From assembly GCF_000745015.1 (NCBI RefSeq), contig NZ_JQNA01000002.1:1426001-1490000 (forward strand): a stretch of DNA of 64,000 nt. The letters are read 5' to 3'. The notes under the pieces were generated by a model, which saw only the letters and a program-made list of their open reading frames with translations, had not been told where the DNA came from and made no database searches. Numbering within the stretch: position 1 is the first letter of the stretch; each line of letters begins with the position of its first letter. This document shows positions 59,450-64,000 of the stretch, in pieces. Position numbers and translations under genes: made by a program. This stretch comes from Burkholderia sp. 9120 (lineage in GTDB: Bacteria; Pseudomonadota; Gammaproteobacteria; Burkholderiales; Burkholderiaceae).

Positions 59450-61343
59450 GGCTGTTCCGGGCGCGGGCCAGCACGCCGATGGACCGAGGCTGCTGGCCGA
59501 CATCGGCGGCACCAATGCGCGCTTCGCGCTGGAAAACTCACCGGGCGAAATCGGCTCGGTGCACGTGTATCCGTGTGCGGACTATCCGGGCGTTGCCGAA
59601 GTTATCAAGAAGTATCTGAAGGACGTCAGGATCGGCCGCGTGAATCACGCGGCGATCGCGATTGCGAACCCGGTCGACGGCGATCAGGTGAGCATGACCA
59701 ATCACGACTGGAGCTTTTCGATCGAAGCCACGCGCCGCGCGCTCGGCTTCGACACGCTGCTCGTAGTGAACGATTTCACGGCGCTGGCGATGGCGCTGCC
59801 GGGCCTCACCGACCAGCAACGCGTGCAGGTTGGCGGCGGCTCGCGCCGGCCGAATAGCGTGATCGGTTTGTTGGGCCCGGGCACCGGCATGGGCGTGTCC
59901 GGCCTGATTCCCGCCGACGACCGCTGGATCGCGCTAGGCAGCGAAGGCGGTCACGCCACCTTCGCGCCGGCCGACGAAACTGAAGACATCGTGCTGCAGT
60001 ACGCGCGCAAAAAGTGGCCACACGTGTCGTTCGAACGGGTGGCTGCGGGTCCCGGCATCGAAGTGATTTATCGCGCGCTCGCGGGCCGCGACAAGAAGCG
60101 TGTGGCGGCGAATGTCGACACGGTCGAAATCGTCAAGCGCGCGCTGGAAGGCGAGCCGCTCGCGGCGGAATCCGTCGATGTGTTCTGCGGCATTCTCGGC
60201 ACGTTTGCCGGCAATATCGCGGTGACGCTCGGTGCGTTGGGCGGCATTTATATTGGTGGTGGCGTCGTGCCGCGGCTGGGCGAATTTTTCGCGAAGTCGT
60301 CGTTTCGCAAGCGGTTCGAGGCGAAGGGTCGCTTCGAGGCGTATTTGCAGAACGTGCCGACGTATGTGATTACCGCTGAGTATCCGGCGTTTCTCGGCGT
60401 GTCGGCGATTCTGGCCGAGCAGTTGTCGAATCGCGCGGGCGGGAGTTCATCGGCGGTGTTCGAGCGGATCCGGCAGATGCGCGATGCGTTGACGCCCGCT
60501 GAGCGGCGCGTGGCGGATCTGGCGTTGAATCATCCGCGCTCGATCATCAACGATCCGATTGTGGATATCGCGCGTAAGGCGGACGTGAGTCAGCCGACGG
60601 TGATTCGCTTTTGCCGGTCGCTTGGGTGCCAGGGGTTGTCCGATTTCAAGCTGAAACTGGCGACGGGGTTGACCGGGACGATTCCGGTGAGTCATAGCCA
60701 GGTGCATCTCGGCGATACGGCGACGGACTTCGGTGCGAAAGTGCTGGATAACACCGTGTCGGCGATTTTGCAGTTGCGCGAGCATCTGAATTTCGAGCAT
60801 GTCGAGCGGGCTATCGATCTGTTGAACGGGGCTCGAAGGATTGAGTTTTATGGGCTCGGGAATTCGAATATCGTCGCGCAGGATGCCCATTACAAGTTTT
60901 TCCGGTTTGGGATTCCTACCATTGCCTATGGGGATCTTTATATGCAGGCGGCTTCGGCTGCTCTGCTTGGGAAGGGGGATGTGATTGTTGCTGTGTCCAA
61001 GTCTGGACGGGCGCCTGAGTTGCTGCGCGTGCTGGATGTTGCGATGCAGGCTGGGGCTAAGGTGATTGCTATTACCTCGAGTAATACGCCTTTGGCTAAG
61101 CGGGCTACTGTTGCTTTGGAGACCGATCATATCGAGATTCGTGAGTCGCAGTTGTCGATGATTTCGCGGATTTTGCATCTGGTCATGATTGATATTTTGG
61201 CTGTTGGGGTGGCTATTCGGCGGGCTGTGCCTTCGGCTGATGTGGCTGAGACTGTGGCTAAGGCCCGGCAAGGGGCTGATGATGATGCTTCCGCTGTGCT
61301 CGATTGGTTGAGTCATGGGGCGGCTTCTTCGGCTCGGGATTGA
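59427..61343 (+). CDS. glk: Glucokinase fused to HexR-type RpiR regulator
   Basis: Bifunctional protein of 638 residues, about the sum of Glk (320-340) and HexR (285-290). The N-terminal kinase has [16 protein letters not shown] (phosphate-binding, residues 22-37), [15 protein letters not shown] with the catalytic Asp, and [13 protein letters not shown]. From about 345 an RpiR HTH follows ([21 protein letters not shown] and [21 protein letters not shown]). The SIS sugar-phosphate domain is at about 465-600 ([38 protein letters not shown]). It phosphorylates glucose and probably represses zwf through the palindrome at 57125. The last 450 bases use more T-ending codons than the start. Confidence 0.95.
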   Translation: MSTGVQTKAVPGAGQHADGPRLLADIGGTNARFALENSPGEIGSVHVYPCADYPGVAEVIKKYLKDVRIGRVNHAAIAIANPVDGDQVSMTNHDWSFSIEATRRALGFDTLLVVNDFTALAMALPGLTDQQRVQVGGGSRRPNSVIGLLGPGTGMGVSGLIPADDRWIALGSEGGHATFAPADETEDIVLQYARKKWPHVSFERVAAGPGIEVIYRALAGRDKKRVAANVDTVEIVKRALEGEPLAAESVDVFCGILGTFAGNIAVTLGALGGIYIGGGVVPRLGEFFAKSSFRKRFEAKGRFEAYLQNVPTYVITAEYPAFLGVSAILAEQLSNRAGGSSSAVFERIRQMRDALTPAERRVADLALNHPRSIINDPIVDIARKADVSQPTVIRFCRSLGCQGLSDFKLKLATGLTGTIPVSHSQVHLGDTATDFGAKVLDNTVSAILQLREHLNFEHVERAIDLLNGARRIEFYGLGNSNIVAQDAHYKFFRFGIPTIAYGDLYMQAASAALLGKGDVIVAVSKSGRAPELLRVLDVAMQAGAKVIAITSSNTPLAKRATVALETDHIEIRESQLSMISRILHLVMIDILAVGVAIRRAVPSADVAETVAKARQGADDDASAVLDWLSHGAASSARD

Positions 61344-61433
61344 GGTTAGGGGTTGGGCCTTTGGCGGCGGCAGAGTGGGTTGCTTTCGGTGTTGGCCTTT
61401 CCTTGATTTGGTAGTGGTCTATTAGCGATCCCC

Positions 61434-61681
61434 CTGTGCGGGGCGGCACTAACTTCTCTTTGCCGCGGCAAAGAGAAGTCAGCAAGAGAAAGCCGCTCAC
61501 ACCGCTAATTCTTAAGTGGGGCCCTCGCGCAGTTCCGGTAGTGGTGCATCTGGAATCTGGGTTCTCGCACACTCCGCGTTCGTGACACAGCAGTCATTCT
61601 TCCGGCGGCGCTGCGCGCGCCGCAGCGGTCGTTCACCCACGGCAGCGGCTAAGCTGGCTCCTCGCGCTGCGCGCTCGCCGG
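61434..61681. repeat. Long inverted repeat, copy A
   Basis: About 248 bases that reappear in reverse at 62945-63191 with roughly nine in ten bases matching by eye. The copy contains a perfect 28-base palindrome at 61452-61479 (half: ACTTCTCTTTGCCG), GCAAGAGAAAGCCGCTCAC, CCGCTAATTCTTAAG and GCATCTGGAATCTGGGTTC. The whole gap 61344-62160 is otherwise non-coding. A further palindrome at 61924-61946 (TTTGTCGTG, five bases, CACGACAAA) lies upstream of the next gene. It looks like a dispersed intergenic repeat family of Paraburkholderia. Confidence 0.85.
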
Positions 61682-62160
61682 GCTCGCGCCGGCCCCTGAA
61701 CGACGAAGATCAGCTCGATATCAACGAGTCGCACCGCCATGCCCACGACGTATTTCAACTCAGCATCAAGTAGCCAACGCAGTATGGACAGCGCAAATCT
61801 GCTCCGCATCACTAATTACTTGTGTTTCTGACACGCTCGTTGGGAAATTTCAGAAGAGGGGCATTCGCGCGCTATTTAGCCTGCCCGGGTGATCACTTGC
61901 CGCGCTGCTGGTTTTAGACTCGTTTTGTCGTGCACGTCACGACAAACGGGTGTCGCAGCCTGTGAAGCGCGAGCCACCGCACGCAGCAGTGCGGTCGCTT
62001 CTGAACGTCCTTTTTCTATGGGCGGGCCTTGGCGGGGGAGCCTCACGGCTCGCCGGTTCTTGGTATCGCGCACCGGTCTGCGAAACCCGGCAATGTGCCC
62101 GCTCACCCTGTATTTTCGAACGCGTGTCGGGCGATCCGAGTCAGCATCTGGAGATCGCAT

Positions 62161-62610
62161 ATGAGTAAATCCCCCAAGAATTCTCGACGCGCCCCGCGCC
62201 CTTCTGTCGATGCCATTCAGTACGAGAAACTTGCACTATCCACATTCGGACTCATTGAACGGTACACAGCGCAGTTGGACAAACTACTGACGCTTGCGAC
62301 GTCGATTTACCAGAACCCCGCGATAACGCTTGGTGAAAGAACGCGGCAGCGAACGCTACTGGGGCTGTGGGTCGAAACCGGCGAAGACTACCGGCTGGAG
62401 GCCGAGGCCGATCGGGAGTTGTACGGCATCATCGCGCTGGATGCGAAGGGCGTTCCTCAAATGCAACTCACAGCGCGTCACGCGGCAGAGCTTTTGACAG
62501 GGAAACAGGAAGCGTCGAAGAGCAACGAGACTGACTGCGCAAGCGGTTCGATGCCGACCAGGCGAGCTCGCTCCAAATCATCCTCACGACGGACGGCCGT
62601 GACGCACTGA
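62161..62610 (+). CDS. Hypothetical protein, 149 residues
   Basis: No family recognised. The start at 62161 has GGAG eight bases upstream. The N-terminus is basic (MSKSPKNSRRAPRPSVD). The middle is helical and acidic-basic mixed (YEKLALSTFGLIERYTAQLDKLLTLA, then TRQRTLLGLWVETGEDYRLEAEADRELYGI). The tail is Ser/Arg-rich and looks disordered. No signal peptide or membrane segment. It is the only supported gene inside the pair of inverted repeats. Confidence 0.6.
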   Translation: MSKSPKNSRRAPRPSVDAIQYEKLALSTFGLIERYTAQLDKLLTLATSIYQNPAITLGERTRQRTLLGLWVETGEDYRLEAEADRELYGIIALDAKGVPQMQLTARHAAELLTGKQEASKSNETDCASGSMPTRRARSKSSSRRTAVTH

Positions 62611-62944
62611 CACGAACTCACGGCCACTTTGCCGCGATAGAACAGACGCGACCATGACCTGCACTCGAAAGCAAGACCGGGCATCCCGCATTGGATGCCC
62701 GAGTCGCCGAATGTGCTTTTACTATTTTCGGATCAACGCAGCACGGCCTCAACAACGCTAATTCGTTGCCCTGCGCAACAGGCGAATTTGAAAACGCAGG
62801 CATGTTCCGCACGCACGACAAATTGCAATTCCCGCTCAGCACGACAAGAAATCACGCGTGGTGTGCGGCACCTCGCGGAGGCGAGACGAAGCCGACGGCC
62901 CTCGCGGCGCGAGCTCCCAACCCCCGACTTCAACGCCGACCATT

Positions 62945-63191
62945 CCGGCGAGCGCGCAGCGCGAGGACCCCGCTTAGCAGGGGAGTGCGTGAACGACCGC
63001 CGCGGCGCGCGAAGCGCCGCCGGAAGAATGACTGCTGTGCCACAGACGCGAAATGCGCGAGAACCCAGATTCCAGATGCCCCACTACCGTGGCTGCGCGA
63101 GGGCCCCGCTTAAGAATTAGCGGTGTGAGCGGCTTTCTCTTGCTGACTTCTCTTTGCCGCGGCAAAGAGAAGTCAGTGCCGCCCCGCACAG
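62945..63191. repeat. Long inverted repeat, copy B
   Basis: Reverse-oriented match to 61434-61681, with the same 28-base palindrome at 63146-63173. The match stops abruptly after the G at 63191, where the IS element begins. The stretch 62611-62944 before it holds GC-rich DNA with no supported gene; open frames there follow the repeat sequence. Confidence 0.85.
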
Positions 63192-64000
63192 CAATGCTCT
63201 CAACTTAAGCCCCAAAGTGCTTGTAAACGAGGCATTGCCCCTGTAAACTTCATCACATAACTCACTGATAAATCAACGATATGAACTCAAATACCAGCGT
63301 CCTCGCGGCTTCTGGCTGAGTTCTCCGATTTCCTGCTCGATCCGGCGCTCGCCGATCGCGTGCGTCGTTCTCCCACCGCCTTTACCCGCAATCGCACACT
63401 GACCTTGCCGCGCATGGCCGCGCTGATGATGTCGGGCATGTGTGCCAGCGTGCAGACCGAGCTCGACGCGCTGTTTGGCGCACTGGGTGAGCACGGCGCA
63501 CGCAGCCGCGCCGTCAGTGCGCAGGCGTTCAGCAAGGCCCGACGCGGACTGTCGGCCGACCTGTTCGAACTGGCCCGCGCCCGCCTGATTTCGCTGGCTC
63601 AACCCCATATCGATTCGATGCGCTGGCACGGCCTGAGGCTGGTCGCCGCTGACGGCAGCCGCCTGCGCGTGGGCACGCGTCGCGGCCATGAACTGCGCGC
63701 CGATCACTACGCGTTTGCACTGTTTCTGCCGGGCTCCGAGCTGACCCTGCACGCGGCGCTTCATCCCGCCGACGGCGCCGAGCGGCAGATGCTGTTCGAA
63801 GCGCTGGACGTGCTGCAGCCGCGTACCGATCTGCTGCTGCTCGATCGCGGCTACATCGGCAACACGATGGTGGCGGCGCTGGCACAGCGCGATATTGAGT
63901 TCTGCATGCGCGTCGACGCACGTAACTGGAAGTGCGTCACCGCCTTTGCCCGCAGCGGTAAAACCGAGCATGTGGTGACACTGGAAGCGCCTGGCGAGCA
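63192..64000 (+). mobile_element. IS4-family insertion sequence, left part
   Basis: The left edge is inferred at 63192, where similarity between the two long repeats ends (GCACAG then CAATGCTCTCAACTTAAG). An AT-richer leader of about 90 bases precedes the transposase frame. The right end is outside the window, so terminal inverted repeats and target duplication cannot be checked. Confidence 0.7.
63285..64000 (+). CDS. IS4-family transposase, partial
   Basis: The open frame runs off the window. It reads LAEFSDFLLDPALADRVRR, then TAFTRNRTLTLPRMAALMM and GLRLVAADGSRLRVGTRRGHE with the first catalytic Asp in ADGS. LLLLDRGYIGNTMVAAL follows with the second Asp. The YREK/Glu part lies beyond the window. 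There is no ATG in this frame before residue 40 or so. The ATG at 63281 is in another frame and stops after 12 codons, so either a rare start is used or a small frameshift has damaged the N-terminus. Confidence 0.8.

Noticed and set aside
62695..63120. Two overlapping ~140-codon frames in repeat copy B
   Set aside because: They translate the inverted repeat and flanking non-coding DNA; no ribosome site or domain, and the same repeat at copy A lacks the frames.

Overview
The DNA is GC-rich with dense, short-gapped operons. Gene content points to a betaproteobacterium of the Burkholderiaceae, most likely Paraburkholderia: minCDE, a fused glucokinase-HexR protein behind zwf-pgl, a DUF4148 small secreted protein, gts-type glucose ABC genes, and a 28-bp palindromic intergenic repeat. 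The species call is inference from gene content. No plasmid or phage backbone is seen. Core chromosomal genes (minCDE, map, serS, rarA, lolA, ftsK, trxB, zwf) are spread through the window.

Layout. 0.2-2.3 kb: ClC chloride/proton antiporter, a 36-residue lipoprotein and a YxWxxGHW-repeat protein. 2.6-6.3 kb: minC-minD-minE, a GNAT enzyme, methionine aminopeptidase. 6.8-10.5 kb: ferritin-like Tat lipoprotein, MntH transporter, lipoprotein esterase. 10.5-14.4 kb: a coupled membrane-lipid modification operon (FAD oxidoreductase, DUF1365, Cfa-type methyltransferase, chalcone-isomerase-like protein). 14.6-16.6 kb: an unexplained pair, a solute-binding/LysM fusion and a membrane coiled-coil protein. 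17-22.1 kb: SQR-like flavoprotein, then an AT-rich gap and an uncharacterised cluster (orphan 193-aa protein, PAS-LuxR regulator, MHS-type transporter, ThiE-like enzyme). 22.2-25.1 kb: tRNA-Ser(CGA), serS, rarA. 25.3-39.4 kb: accessory block between rarA and lolA with a czcCBA metal-efflux operon and its two-component system, an NCS1 permease / ureohydrolase / LysR set, and a Fic enzyme with striking operator palindromes. 39.7-45.9 kb: lolA, ftsK, trxB, Smr protein, TRIC-type channel. 46-50.2 kb: a rearranged flagellar locus with intact fliD and an orphan flgE-like gene, a flagellin C-terminal remnant, and a truncated second fliD start with its duplicated leader. 50.3-52.1 kb: GST and LysR regulator. 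52.2-61.3 kb: glucose uptake (gtsABCD) divergent from zwf-pgl-glk/hexR, with a perfect HexR-type palindrome over the zwf promoter. 61.3-64 kb: repeat-rich region with two ~250-bp inverted repeats around one orphan gene, then a partial IS4-family element running off the end.

How the genes work together. The right third is a glucose module: Gts imports glucose, Glk phosphorylates it, Zwf and Pgl convert glucose-6-phosphate to 6-phosphogluconate, and the HexR half of the Glk fusion is the likely repressor through the palindrome at 57125. The metal block is self-contained: czcCBA, regulator and sensor in one transcription unit, with a CusR-like box in front and related boxes before a divergent pair of small exported proteins.

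Candidates for something not yet described: the solute-binding/LysM plus coiled-coil pair, the PAS-LuxR/MHS/ThiE-like cluster, the Fic gene with its twin palindromes, and the inverted-repeat-flanked orphan gene at 62.2 kb. None can be assigned a mechanism from sequence alone.
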